The notes under the pieces are model-generated. The model had not been told where the DNA came from. It did not search any database and was given only the letters and a program-made list of their open reading frames with translations. Source: an uncultured Victivallis sp. (GTDB lineage: Bacteria > Verrucomicrobiota > Lentisphaeria > Victivallales > Victivallaceae). Taken from it: 64,000 nucleotides of DNA. Location of the stretch: the NCBI GenBank assembly GCA_944389935.1, contig CALXOE010000004.1, forward strand, positions 1 through 64,000, written 5' to 3'. Position numbers and translations under genes: made by a program. Positions 9,034 to 19,572 of the stretch are shown one piece after another (within the stretch, counting starts at the first letter, position 1; each line of letters opens with the position of its first letter).

Positions 9034-10241
9034 ATCGCAAAGCAGTTATTTTTCTCGCCGACGGCATGGCGGACGAGCCGCTTGAGGAGCTCGGCGGCAA
9101 AACCCCGCTCGAAGCGGTCGATACCCCGGCGATGGATTCCATCGCGAAACGCGGCGTCTCCGGGACGTTTCTGACGCTGCCGGAGGGGTTGCCGACCTCT
9201 TCCGATGTTGCGAACATGTCGGTACTAGGCTACTATCCGGAGAAGAACTACCCCGGGCGCGGACCGATCGAGGCGGTGAGCCAGGGAATCCGGCTGGCGG
9301 ACGACGATGTGGCGTTCCGGTGCAATCTCGTCTACGCCTCGCCGGACGGGGTGCTGCGGGATTACTCGGCCGGGCATATCGACAACGATACCGCCGCGAA
9401 ACTGATGGCGGCGCTGCAGGAGAAATTCGGCAACGACGATGTCACGTTTCACTCCGGTGTGAGCTACCGGAATCTGCTTGTGCTGCACGGGAAGAAATTC
9501 TCCGACAAGGTCAATTACTTCAAGCCGGACTCCTCGCAGGATATTCCGCTCTCCGAACTGCCGCTCACTCCGGCGGACGATTCGCCGGAAGCGGCCTATA
9601 CGGTCGACTTTCTGAACCGGCTCGGCGCGCTCGCGGCGGCGTTTCTCGCTTCGCATGAACTCAATGCGGGCAAAGCGTCTCCGGCGAACCGCATCTGGCC
9701 GTGGAGTCCCGGCCGCCGCCCGAATCTCCCGAAATTCAGCGACGTCTATGCGGGGCGGCGCGGCGCGATCATCAGTGCGGTGGACGTCATCAAGGGGATC
9801 GGGAAATGCTCGAATATGACCGTGGTCGAGGTGCCGGGAGCAACCGGTTTCATCGATACGAACTATGCGGGCAAAGTCAGCGCCGCTCTCGCCGCGCTCG
9901 TCGATCATGATCTGGTCTATCTGCACGTCGAGGCGATCGACGAGTGTTCGCACCTCGGAGATCTGAAACTCAAGATGCGGGCGATTTCCGATTTCGATTC
10001 CAAGATCGTCGCGCCGGTACTGAAAGCTCTCGAGGGGAAGCCGATCAACTTCGCCGTGCTGCCGGATCATCCGGTTCCGATCAAACTGCGCAAACATACG
10101 CGCACTCCGGTTCCGGTCGCTGTCTGCGGTCCGGAGATCGAGCCGGACGATGTCGAGCAGTTCAGTGAAAGACTCGCACCCACCGGGAAACTCGGATTTC
10201 TCAAAGGGGATCAGCTGGTCAGAAAACTGCTCGAGCTGTGA
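9030..10241 (+). CDS. apgM: Cofactor-independent phosphoglycerate mutase (archaeal-type)
   Basis: 403 residues of the ApgM family, which interconverts 3- and 2-phosphoglycerate in glycolysis. The alkaline-phosphatase-like core shows DGMADEPLEELGGKTPLE at the N-terminus with the nucleophile region LPTSSDVANMSVLGY. A later metal-binding pattern includes HVEAIDECSH and LPDHP. The substrate-recognition stretch YPGRGPIEA is also present. Enolase, the next glycolytic step, is encoded about 1.2 kb away on the other strand. A strong terminator follows. Confidence 0.93.
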   Translation: MNRKAVIFLADGMADEPLEELGGKTPLEAVDTPAMDSIAKRGVSGTFLTLPEGLPTSSDVANMSVLGYYPEKNYPGRGPIEAVSQGIRLADDDVAFRCNLVYASPDGVLRDYSAGHIDNDTAAKLMAALQEKFGNDDVTFHSGVSYRNLLVLHGKKFSDKVNYFKPDSSQDIPLSELPLTPADDSPEAAYTVDFLNRLGALAAAFLASHELNAGKASPANRIWPWSPGRRPNLPKFSDVYAGRRGAIISAVDVIKGIGKCSNMTVVEVPGATGFIDTNYAGKVSAALAALVDHDLVYLHVEAIDECSHLGDLKLKMRAISDFDSKIVAPVLKALEGKPINFAVLPDHPVPIKLRKHTRTPVPVAVCGPEIEPDDVEQFSERLAPTGKLGFLKGDQLVRKLLEL

Positions 10242-10255
10242 TCGCAACACCGAAC

Positions 10256-10286
10256 GGAGAAAGCACGATGCTTTCTCCTTTTTTTT
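10256..10286 (+). terminator. Rho-independent terminator after apgM
   Basis: A perfect 10-bp stem GGAGAAAGCA/TGCTTTCTCC with a 3-base loop and an eight-base T run, 15 bp after the apgM stop. Confidence 0.93.
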
Positions 10287-10441
10287 GCCCGCGATTGACA
10301 AAGTTGCAGAGTTCGGAACGATTTTTCAGAAAACGATGAGAAGATTGCACGATCCTTTTCACAGGAATCCCGGCAAATCAGTTGAAAAAAACGGAGCCGG
10401 GAAATACCTTTCATCAGTCGTTACAGAAAAGGAGGTGCGAC

Positions 10442-11443
10442 ATGAATCTGTCCGGGAAAAAACTTCTCGTACTCGGCGCAACCGGCGCCATGGGGCAGTA
10501 TCTTGTTCCCGTTCTCGCGGAGAAAGGGTTCCTGGTTGACGCGGTATCTCTTGACACGCCGCGCGAGCCGTTTCCGGGGGTGAACTACATCAAGAGCGAT
10601 GCGAAAGAGTGGTCCAATCTTTGTAAACTGCTGGAGAACCGGTATGACGGGATCGTCGACTTCATGATCTATCCGACCGGGGAGCTCGCCACGTATCTGC
10701 CGCTGCTTCTTGACAACACAGATCACTACATCTATCTCTCGAGCTACCGGATCTACGACAACAAGGAGCATCCGATCCGGGAGAGTTCGCCGCGGCTGCT
10801 CGACTCCTCCGAAGACGTTCTGCTGCGCAACACCGACGACTACTGCATCTACAAGGCGCGCGGGGAAAACATCGTCCGCAGCCGGGCCCGGAGCAACTGG
10901 ACGATCATCCGGCCGGCGATCACCTACTCGCTTCTGCGGTATCAGCTCGTCACGCTCGAGGCGCCCGACACCGTCGGTCGTGCATTCGCGGGAAAAGTCG
11001 CCGCACTGCCGGAACAGGCACGGAACATTCAAGCGACCATGAGCTGGGCCGGAGATGTCGCGAAGATGATCGCCGGACTTCTCTTCAACGACCGGGCATT
11101 TGGAAAGACGTTCACCGTCGCCACAGCCGAACACCATACCTGGGGAGAAATCGCGGAATACTACAAGGCGATCTGCAACCTTGACTGCGTCTGGATCGAC
11201 AAGGAAGATTACCTGAAAATTCTCTCCCCCAATCCGTACTGGCCCGGAGCACGCTGGCAACTCGAATACGACCGGCTCTTCGACCGGATCATCGACAACT
11301 CCGCAATTCTCAACGCCACCGGCATGAAGCAGTCGGAACTCACGAAACTTTACGACGGACTCGAGCGCGAAATCGCCCGCTGCCCCCGCGATATCAACTG
11401 GCCCGTCAACAAACGCATGGATGCGTTCCTCGAAAATCGCTGA
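10442..11443 (+). CDS. NAD(P)-dependent epimerase/dehydratase-like (SDR) protein
   Basis: 333 residues from the ATG behind AGGAGGTGCGAC. An N-terminal Rossmann motif GATGAMGQY and an extended-SDR layout are visible, with SSYRIYDN at the usual serine/tyrosine region and a YKARGE-like segment where YxxxK would be expected (here Y-K-A-R). The canonical YxxxK catalytic pair is therefore not clear. The family includes sugar-nucleotide epimerases and isoflavone-reductase-like proteins; the substrate is unknown. It is cytoplasmic and monocistronic, ending in a bidirectional terminator shared with eno. Confidence 0.75.
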   Translation: MNLSGKKLLVLGATGAMGQYLVPVLAEKGFLVDAVSLDTPREPFPGVNYIKSDAKEWSNLCKLLENRYDGIVDFMIYPTGELATYLPLLLDNTDHYIYLSSYRIYDNKEHPIRESSPRLLDSSEDVLLRNTDDYCIYKARGENIVRSRARSNWTIIRPAITYSLLRYQLVTLEAPDTVGRAFAGKVAALPEQARNIQATMSWAGDVAKMIAGLLFNDRAFGKTFTVATAEHHTWGEIAEYYKAICNLDCVWIDKEDYLKILSPNPYWPGARWQLEYDRLFDRIIDNSAILNATGMKQSELTKLYDGLEREIARCPRDINWPVNKRMDAFLENR

Positions 11444-11444
11444 G

Positions 11445-11485
11445 AAAAAAAGCGCCCGGCAGAGCAAATCTCCGGGCGCTTTTTT
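11445..11485. terminator. Bidirectional terminator between the SDR gene and eno
   Basis: GCGCCCGG and CCGGGCGC form an 8-bp stem flanked by an A7 run on the left and a T run on the right. It can end transcripts from both convergent genes. Confidence 0.92.
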
Positions 11486-11505
11486 CAGGGACGAACTGCA
11501 CGCAC

Positions 11506-12948
<1,443 letters not shown>

Positions 12949-14250
12949 TCACAGCAGATCGCGGTTCGCCATGACGTCGGCGGTTTCACTCGGGGTCTTG
13001 CCGATGTAGATCTGCCGCGGGCGGACGATCTTCGTCGCCGCGCCGATCATCTCTTTCCAGTGCGCGACCCATCCGGGCAGGCGCGCGAGCGCGAACATCA
13101 CGGTGAACATGTTCTCGGGGATGCCCAGCGCGCGGTAAAGAATACCGGTGTAGAAGTCGACGTTCGGGTAGAGATTCCGCTCGATGAAGTAAGGATCGGT
13201 CAACGCCGCCTCCTCGACCTGGCGCGCCACGTCGAGCAGCGGATCCTTGTAGTTCGTCTTTTCGAGATAGGCGTGACACTCTTCCTTGATGATCGCGGCG
13301 CGCGGATCGTAGGTTTTGTAGACCCGGTGTCCGAATCCCATCAGCCGGAACGGATTGTTGCGGTCCTTGGCCATGTCGATGAATTTGCGGACGTTGCCGT
13401 CGGCCTGGATCATCTTGAGCATCTCGATCACCTTCTGGTTCGCGCCGCCATGCAGCGGGCCGGAGAGCGCCGAGATTCCGGCGGAGATCGTAGCATAGAG
13501 ATTCACCTGCGCGCTGCCGACCGTGCGGACGGTCGTCGTCGAGCAGTTCTGCTCGTGGTCCGCGTGCAGAATGAAGAGGATGTTCAGAATCCGCACCGCT
13601 TCAGGATGAATCTGGTAGGGACGCACGGGCGAATCGAACATCATGTTCAGGAAGTTCGCGCAGTACGAGAGGTCGTGACGCGGATAGACCACCGGTTCGC
13701 CGATCGATTTCTTGTAGGCGAACGCCGCCATCGTCCGCACGATCGAGATCAGCCGCGCAGTCGAAACGTCGATATCATCGGCCATCGACTTGAGGTCGAC
13801 GTTCGGATAGAACGCCGCAAGCGCATTGATCATCGTCGAGAGAATGTGCATCGGGTGCGCACCGGCCGGGAAGTGGTCGAAGAAATGACGCATATCCTCG
13901 TGCAGCATCGAGTTCACGTTCAGCAGCTCGGAAAACTTCTGCCGATCGTCCTCGGTCGGCAGTTCGCCGTGCACAAGCAGATATGCGACCTCCACGAACA
14001 TCGTTTTCTTGACGAGCTCCTCTACCGGAATGCCGCGGTAGCGCAGAATCCCCTTGTCGCCGTCGACAAACGTGATCTGGCTGTAACAGGCCGCCGTGTT
14101 CATGAAGCTCGGGTCGAGCGTCACATACCCGGTCTGGCGGCGCAGGTTCGCGATGTCAATCGCCTTTTCCCCCTCGGTGCCGACCACAACCGGCAGCTGA
14201 ATCTGCCTGCCCTCTACGTTAAGAATCACATATCCGGGACTCTCATTCAT
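12949..14250 (-). CDS. gltA: Citrate synthase
   Basis: 433 residues, a type II-length citrate synthase, from an ATG preceded by AAAAGGAGG. It condenses acetyl-CoA and oxaloacetate. Family signatures are GDKGILRYRGIPVEEL, the catalytic-histidine region LHADHEQN, the GPLHGGANQ segment and the FGHRVYKTYDPRA stretch. The C-terminal RP(R/I)QIYIG motif is present. In a fermentative bacterium it probably serves glutamate synthesis via a partial TCA route. It has its own promoter and terminator. Confidence 0.97.
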   Translation of the reverse strand: MNESPGYVILNVEGRQIQLPVVVGTEGEKAIDIANLRRQTGYVTLDPSFMNTAACYSQITFVDGDKGILRYRGIPVEELVKKTMFVEVAYLLVHGELPTEDDRQKFSELLNVNSMLHEDMRHFFDHFPAGAHPMHILSTMINALAAFYPNVDLKSMADDIDVSTARLISIVRTMAAFAYKKSIGEPVVYPRHDLSYCANFLNMMFDSPVRPYQIHPEAVRILNILFILHADHEQNCSTTTVRTVGSAQVNLYATISAGISALSGPLHGGANQKVIEMLKMIQADGNVRKFIDMAKDRNNPFRLMGFGHRVYKTYDPRAAIIKEECHAYLEKTNYKDPLLDVARQVEEAALTDPYFIERNLYPNVDFYTGILYRALGIPENMFTVMFALARLPGWVAHWKEMIGAATKIVRPRQIYIGKTPSETADVMANRDLL

Positions 14251-14357
14251 CGGGAATCCTCCTTTTCGCTCTCGATTTGTCTGTTCACAACCTCCCGCGA
14301 ACGGCGGACAAGGCCGCTTCCGCTTTCGGGATCCGTATTTCATCCAAGTACAACTTT

Positions 14358-14388
14358 ATAATATGCCACAGGAGGCTGCCTTTTTCAA
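14358..14388 (-). promoter_or_regulatory. Probable promoter of gltA
   Basis: TTGAAA and TATTAT on the minus strand with 19-bp spacing. The -10 neighbourhood is AT-rich (CATATTATAAAG), so the exact hexamer is uncertain. Confidence 0.4.
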
Positions 14389-14444
14389 GAAAAAAAAACC
14401 GGATGAGGCGCAGATTCCCGGCATTTCACCGGATGCCAACGAAA

Positions 14445-14490
14445 AACTTACGGAAAAATAATTCCAAAATCGTGGATTTTTCCGTAAGTT
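14445..14490. repeat. 15-bp perfect inverted repeat in the gltA/phosphatase divergent region
   Basis: AACTTACGGAAAAAT at 14445-14459 and its exact reverse complement at 14476-14490, with a 16-base spacer. The right arm ends four bases before the extended -10 of the alkaline phosphatase gene and covers its -35 zone. The placement fits an operator better than a terminator. Confidence 0.85.
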
Positions 14491-14491
14491 G

Positions 14492-14500
14492 TGGTATACT
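14492..14500 (+). promoter_or_regulatory. Extended -10 of the alkaline phosphatase gene
   Basis: TGGTATACT (TG-n-TATACT) about 50 bp before the start codon. No good -35 is visible; the inverted repeat occupies that position. Confidence 0.55.
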
Positions 14501-14548
14501 TTCCCCAGTGTCACAAAACCGTCACGAAACATGATCAGGAGGATATAA

Positions 14549-16318
14549 ATGCGTTTTCTGTACGGATTTTTTGCCGGGGTTCTGGCCGCCGGCTGCATCG
14601 GGGCGGCGGAGATCAAGCCGCTGAATCTCGCTCCCGGAGCCAACACCGCTTTCGCGGACGAAACACCGGACGACCGGAGCGGCGGCTGGACCGATCAGGG
14701 CTCCAATGATCTGCGGCTGCTGAAGTCCGGCGACGTCTCGCTTTCGGGGGTGCCGTTCACGATTCTCGACGACCGGACGACAAAAGGCAAATCGTGCGTA
14801 GTCGTTTCCGGCTGCGAAAAACGAAACTACCTGCCCGAACTCGCCCGGGTCGAACTCGAGAAGCCGGCTACCGGAAAAATGCTCTATCTGCTGCACGCCG
14901 GAGCCTGGTTGAATCCGAAGAAAGAGCCCGCCGGCCGACTGACCGTCGAATACGCCGACGGCTCCATGCGGTCATTCGTCCTCCACGCCGGGCGCGACCT
15001 CGCAGACTGGCAGGAAAACCGGGGTGCGGCAAACGCGGTGCGGGCCTGGAGCGTCTACAACAACAATTCGCAGGTCTCACTCTACGCGTCGAAATTCCCG
15101 CTGGAGGAGAAACCGGTCAAAGCGCTCCGCTTCCACGCAGGCGCCGACGGTGTCTGGATGGTCGCGGCAGCCTCGGTCGGAGACGCCGTCGACCTCAAAC
15201 CACTGCCGGAACAAACCAGGCTCAAGCACGACTATCCCGCACCCGAACCGGTCGATCCGGCGGAACTTGCGAAAACTCCGCGCACCGGAACTCCGAAGAA
15301 TATCATCCTCATCATCGGCGACGGGATGGGCCAGGGCGCGGTGAAACTCGCCGGACTCCACGCCCACGGCAGACCGCAATCGCTCGTGATGGAACAGCTC
15401 CCGGTCAACGGCATGGTGAAAACGGCCTCAGCAAGCAGCAGCGTCACCGATTCCGCGGCCAGCGGAACCGCACTCTCGAGCGGCTACAAGACCAACAACG
15501 GCTACATCGGCGTGACGCCGGAAAAACAGCCGATGCGTTCCATCGCCGAGGAGGCTCGCGACTCCGGCCGTTCGGTTGGAATCATCACGACCGACCAGCT
15601 CACCGGGGCGACCCCGGCGGCGTTCTCCGCCCACGTTCCGCACCGCGGCATGGCGCAGGAGATCGCGGAACAGCAGGCGAAAACCGGATATCAGATTCTC
15701 ATCGGCAACGGGGCGAAACCGTTCCTGCCCAAATCGGAAAAAGGGACCCGCAAGGATGACCGCAACCTCGTCGACGAACTGCAGAAAGACGGATACATCC
15801 GCATCGGCAGTCTCGAAGAGTTCCGCAAGGCGGAAAAACGCCCCGTCTTCGGGTTCATCGGAGACTGGGCGCAGGATACGAAGCTGCTCTCGCAGATCTC
15901 GGCCGAAGCGATGAACCGTCTGGCCGCAAATCCGAAAGGATTCTTCCTCATGATCGAGGGTCATTTCCCCGATCACGGCGGCCACGGCAACAATCCCGAG
16001 TACAGCGTGAACGGTCCGCTCATGGTCGATTTCACCGTCAAGGCCGCGCTTGATTTCGCGAAACAGAATCCCGACACGCTCATCGTGGTCACCGCCGACC
16101 ACGAAACCGGCGGGATCTACTGCGCGCCGAATCCGCAGAATCCGAAGAGGCCGTACATTCTCTACACGACGAAAAGCCACACGGACGCGCCGGTTCCGGT
16201 CTATGCGTTCGGCCCCGGCTCGGAACGGTTCGCCGGGATTCTCGACAACACCAACATCCCCTCGGCGATGGCGGATCTCTGGAAGCTGCCCCTGCACCGT
16301 CCCGTCGGGAAAAAGTAA
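14549..16318 (+). CDS. Exported alkaline phosphatase (PhoA family) with an N-terminal accessory domain
   Basis: 589 residues with a signal peptide of about 19 residues. Residues about 20-230 form an extra beta-rich region of unknown type. From about 250 the alkaline phosphatase core begins: IILIIGDGMGQG (first metal Asp), the nucleophile serine at about residue 302 in TDSAASG, EGHFPDHGGHGN and VTADHETGG (metal ligands). It would release phosphate from monoesters in the periplasm. The next gene, a nuclease, starts 12 bp later, consistent with scavenging phosphate from nucleic acid. Confidence 0.9.
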   Translation: MRFLYGFFAGVLAAGCIGAAEIKPLNLAPGANTAFADETPDDRSGGWTDQGSNDLRLLKSGDVSLSGVPFTILDDRTTKGKSCVVVSGCEKRNYLPELARVELEKPATGKMLYLLHAGAWLNPKKEPAGRLTVEYADGSMRSFVLHAGRDLADWQENRGAANAVRAWSVYNNNSQVSLYASKFPLEEKPVKALRFHAGADGVWMVAAASVGDAVDLKPLPEQTRLKHDYPAPEPVDPAELAKTPRTGTPKNIILIIGDGMGQGAVKLAGLHAHGRPQSLVMEQLPVNGMVKTASASSSVTDSAASGTALSSGYKTNNGYIGVTPEKQPMRSIAEEARDSGRSVGIITTDQLTGATPAAFSAHVPHRGMAQEIAEQQAKTGYQILIGNGAKPFLPKSEKGTRKDDRNLVDELQKDGYIRIGSLEEFRKAEKRPVFGFIGDWAQDTKLLSQISAEAMNRLAANPKGFFLMIEGHFPDHGGHGNNPEYSVNGPLMVDFTVKAALDFAKQNPDTLIVVTADHETGGIYCAPNPQNPKRPYILYTTKSHTDAPVPVYAFGPGSERFAGILDNTNIPSAMADLWKLPLHRPVGKK

Positions 16319-16330
16319 CCGGAGAAGACG

Positions 16331-17335
16331 ATGGCGGCAGGCAGACGCTCCGCGCCGGGACGCTCCGGCGCGACCGCAAAACGGAAAAAAAGACCCGCGC
16401 CCGGAAAAAAAGGTTCCACCGGAAAAAAACAGGCGAAGCGGAGATATCCTCTGCTGAAGCTCTTCACGTTTCTGCTGTTCCTCATCGGGATCGGTGGAGC
16501 GGGATTCTTCGAGATCGGCGAAAAATACGCCGACAGTCTGCCGTTTTACCAGAAAGGCCGTGCCTGGCTCTATTTCACGAGGGATCGGCTGCTCATGCCG
16601 TCGGACCGGACGATTCCGATCGATTCTCCGGAAGATGCACAAAGCTCCCCGTACGACAATTTGAAACTCGGAATTCCCGCCATGACCGATGTCGTCATCG
16701 ACCGGCGCGGCTACGCGCTCGGCTACTCCGAAAAACATGAGCAGCCGCTCTGGGTCACCTACCGTCTCTCCGCGGCAGAGGCCGACGGAGGGACGGCGAA
16801 ACGCAGCGACGACTTCCGGATCGACCCCTATATTTCAACCGGGTCCGCGCGGGCGGAGGATTATGCCGGGAGCGGCTTTGACCGCGGGCATCTCGCTCCC
16901 GCCGCCGACATGGCCTGGTCGGAAAAAGCGATGTCCGAAAGTTTCTACTTCTCGAACATGTCCCCGCAGGAACCCGATTTCAACCGCGGCATCTGGCGGA
17001 AACTCGAAGCGAAAGTCCGCGACTGGGCTGTCGACAAAGGGGAGCTGCAGGTCGTGACCGGTCCGCTCTTCCTGAACAGCGGCAGATTCATCGGCCGCAA
17101 CAAAGTCGCCGTCCCGCAGGCCTATTACAAGGTGCTCTATGCGCCGAAGGCGAAACCGCCTGCCATGATCGGCTTCATTCTGCCGAACGCGGGCAGCAGC
17201 CGCGATCTGCAGGAGTTCGCTGTGACCGTCGACCAGGTCGAGTCCGCAACCGGTCTGGAATTCTTCACATCGGTCGACGGGGATCTCCGGACGCAGCTTT
17301 CCGGGACCATCAGCCTCGACGCCTGGACGTGGTGA
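16331..17335 (+). CDS. DNA/RNA non-specific endonuclease (NUC1 family), membrane-anchored
   Basis: 334 residues. A Lys/Arg-rich cytoplasmic head (about 1-38) precedes one transmembrane helix (about 41-58), which puts the nuclease domain outside the cytoplasm. The catalytic motif DRGHLAPAAD has H187 as general base, followed by the FYFSNMSPQEPDFNRGIW region carrying the metal-binding Asn. It degrades DNA and RNA. Its coupling to the alkaline phosphatase gene suggests joint use for nucleic-acid phosphate acquisition. The start follows GGAGAAGACG. Confidence 0.9.
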   Translation: MAAGRRSAPGRSGATAKRKKRPAPGKKGSTGKKQAKRRYPLLKLFTFLLFLIGIGGAGFFEIGEKYADSLPFYQKGRAWLYFTRDRLLMPSDRTIPIDSPEDAQSSPYDNLKLGIPAMTDVVIDRRGYALGYSEKHEQPLWVTYRLSAAEADGGTAKRSDDFRIDPYISTGSARAEDYAGSGFDRGHLAPAADMAWSEKAMSESFYFSNMSPQEPDFNRGIWRKLEAKVRDWAVDKGELQVVTGPLFLNSGRFIGRNKVAVPQAYYKVLYAPKAKPPAMIGFILPNAGSSRDLQEFAVTVDQVESATGLEFFTSVDGDLRTQLSGTISLDAWTW

Positions 17336-17371
17336 AATCGCAAATATCCGGCTTCCGTTCCGCTCCCGGGG

Positions 17372-17400
17372 TTGCATCCCGCCTCAATCGATGATATATT
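17372..17400 (+). promoter_or_regulatory. Promoter of the beta-helix acyltransferase-like gene
   Basis: TTGCAT and TATATT at 17 bp, 40 bp before the ATG at 17441. It rules out the upstream in-frame ATG at 17372 as the start. Confidence 0.6.
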
Positions 17401-17440
17401 GATGAAAACGCATCAATCCGAGTCGAAGTGGAGGTTCATC

Positions 17441-18310
17441 ATGCCAGTTGACATCATTCCCGCCAATGTTCCCGGTCTCTGGCCGGTCACACGCGAAGTC
17501 GGGTCGATCCGGGTCGCGGGGCGGCTGATCCGCGACCTGATTCTCGAGCGGATTCCGGAGCTGCCGGACGATCGCCGTCTCTCGATCCGGGCGGATTTTC
17601 TCCCGACGCCGGAATTTGCCCGGCTCATCGCCTCCGGAACGGGGAACTGCGTCGTACGCGATCCATCCGACGGGGTGGATGTCATGCAACTCTCGATCAC
17701 CGGATGGACCGGTGCGCCGGCGATTCTTGCGCTCGATCCGGGGTCATTCCGCATCCGCCATCCCTGGGATCTGCTGGCGATGAATGAAAAACTCGTCGGC
17801 GAACTCGATGAAAACCGCATCGTCGGGACAGTCCGGGCGGGAGCGACGCTGGACGGCTTCGTTCACCTCGGGCGCGGCAGCGTGATTCTGCCCGGAGTCT
17901 ATATTGAGGGCAACGTCATCATCGGGGAAGATTGCAAAATCGGCCCGAACTGCTATATCCGCGGCAATACGTCGATCGGCGACCGTTGCCATATCGGTCA
18001 GGCGGTGGAGATCAAGAATTCGCTGATCGGGACAAAAGTCAGCATCGGCCACCTGAGTTACGCGGGCGATTCGGTCATCTCGGACAACGTGAATTTCGGC
18101 GCGGGGACGATCATCTCGAACCTGCGGCACGATGGCCGGAACCACCGCTGGCTTGAAAATCAGGCGTTCGTCGATACGGGACGACGCAAGTTCGGAGCGA
18201 TCATCGGCGAAAATGTTCACACCGGAATTCATACGGCGATCTACCCGGGACGCAGCCTCTCCGCAGGCAGCGTAACTTTGCCGGGCGAGATCGTTTCACG
18301 CTCCAAATAG
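17441..18310 (+). CDS. Left-handed beta-helix (hexapeptide) transferase, GlmU C-terminal-like
   Basis: 289 residues from the ATG behind GTGGAGG. The N-terminal ~110 residues include NVPGLWPVTREVGSIRV and a PWDLLAMNEKL stretch seen in UDP-sugar pyrophosphorylase/acyltransferase proteins. The rest is a run of hexapeptide repeats (for example VILPGVYIEG, CKIGPNCYIRG, HIGQAVEIKN) forming a left-handed beta-helix. The NFGAGTIISNLRHDGR region resembles the acetyltransferase half of GlmU. No nucleotidyltransferase signature is visible, so it is an acyl- or acetyltransferase of unknown substrate. Confidence 0.75.
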   Translation: MPVDIIPANVPGLWPVTREVGSIRVAGRLIRDLILERIPELPDDRRLSIRADFLPTPEFARLIASGTGNCVVRDPSDGVDVMQLSITGWTGAPAILALDPGSFRIRHPWDLLAMNEKLVGELDENRIVGTVRAGATLDGFVHLGRGSVILPGVYIEGNVIIGEDCKIGPNCYIRGNTSIGDRCHIGQAVEIKNSLIGTKVSIGHLSYAGDSVISDNVNFGAGTIISNLRHDGRNHRWLENQAFVDTGRRKFGAIIGENVHTGIHTAIYPGRSLSAGSVTLPGEIVSRSK

Positions 18311-18355
18311 AAAACCCGGCCGCCATTGCGCCGGACAGATTGACAGGAAATCGAA

Positions 18356-19480
18356 GTGAAACAGTTCATACGTGGAGTTCTGCCCATAGGGGCGCCGTGG
18401 GGAGGGCCGGAGTCGATCCGGTTCATCTCCTGTCTGAGTTCCCTCTATGTGTATTTAAAACAGCCGGACAAGCGGGAAGAGCTGCTTTTCTGCCCGCACT
18501 CGGGAGAGCTGTGCGACGATTGCGGACAGTGCGGCAATCACGATCGGCTCAGAAGAATGCACGAACAGGTCTATTTTGAACTGCTGACGCTTTCGGGATT
18601 GAACTGCCGCACGCACTGGGATCCGGAGTTTCGTCCGCAGTTTCTGACCGATCTTCTGCTTGAAACGACCGATGACGATCCGATCGAACGGGCGATGGCG
18701 TTCGCCGGATTTGAGTACCGGATGGTGGAAGCGCTTCCGCCGGAAGCGTTTTTCCGGGCGGTGAACGAATCACTCTCCCGGAATGTGCCGGTGCCGGCCT
18801 GCCGCGCCGCGGGGGACGACTGGTGTCTCATCACAGGGTGCGACGACGACGGGAAAAGCATCTCGGGGTTCTACTTTCCGCAGGAGTGGGATTCTCCCGA
18901 AAACCGCCCCGACACTCTGCACGGGGGCGAATTTACGAGCAAAGAGTGGGTACGACAGGGAACGCGGCTGCTGGTCGTCACCGGCGACTGCCCTGCCCGC
19001 GTGCCGGACCGCGAAGAGTTCTCCCGCCTGCGGGAACTGCTGATCGAACCCGACTGCCGAGAGTGCGTCACCGGCCTGGCCGCGTTCGACCGCTGCATCG
19101 AGCTGCTGCAGGACGAAACGTTCTTCGCGGCTGCGGACAGGGAGAAACTCGATCGTTGTGCCGCTCATATGCTCCGTTTTTTCGAGCAACTCGCAGAGTT
19201 GCGCGGCAATGCGGCGCTCACATTTTTCTCCGGTTTTTTCGGCAAACTGCACGATCCGGAACTTGCGCGGCTCGGGCGGGAAATCGGCGCGCTCTTTCTG
19301 GACTCGCGCGATCGCTGCCGCAGACTGCTCGACATGTTCCATTCCGGAAATCGGGCAGCGCTGCTGCGTAACGCCCAGGTCAGAATCGAAGTGATCAATG
19401 CCCTGAAAAAACTCAAAAAGAATGACTGGAACGCGGTACTGCTGCTGGAAGCGCTGGAGGATTTCGTCGATTCCGAATGA
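18356..19480 (+). CDS. C39/BtrH-like protein with a Cys-rich motif, function unknown
   Basis: 374 residues, GTG start with AGGAAA upstream. The N-terminus (GAPWGGPESIRFISCLSSL) puts a cysteine where papain-like C39/BtrH-type folds have their nucleophile. It is followed by a CPHSGELCDDCGQCGNH cluster of four cysteines and a later DDWCLITGCDDDG that looks like the His/Asp end of such folds, although the expected His is not obvious. The C-terminal ~150 residues are helical. It lies between the beta-helix transferase and ilvH on the same strand. A peptidase or acyltransferase role is only a fold-level guess. Confidence 0.55.
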   Translation: MKQFIRGVLPIGAPWGGPESIRFISCLSSLYVYLKQPDKREELLFCPHSGELCDDCGQCGNHDRLRRMHEQVYFELLTLSGLNCRTHWDPEFRPQFLTDLLLETTDDDPIERAMAFAGFEYRMVEALPPEAFFRAVNESLSRNVPVPACRAAGDDWCLITGCDDDGKSISGFYFPQEWDSPENRPDTLHGGEFTSKEWVRQGTRLLVVTGDCPARVPDREEFSRLRELLIEPDCRECVTGLAAFDRCIELLQDETFFAAADREKLDRCAAHMLRFFEQLAELRGNAALTFFSGFFGKLHDPELARLGREIGALFLDSRDRCRRLLDMFHSGNRAALLRNAQVRIEVINALKKLKKNDWNAVLLLEALEDFVDSE

Positions 19481-19509
19481 GCGATCCGCATTTTTTTCGG
19501 GGCGGGAAG

Positions 19510-19537
19510 TTGACAAACCGGCGATCGGGCTTATTTT
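19510..19537 (+). promoter_or_regulatory. Promoter of ilvH
   Basis: TTGACA and TATTTT at 16 bp, 36 bp upstream of the start codon. Confidence 0.65.
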
Positions 19538-19572
19538 ATATCAAAAACATTTTGCAAGGAGAAACCGTTCAC

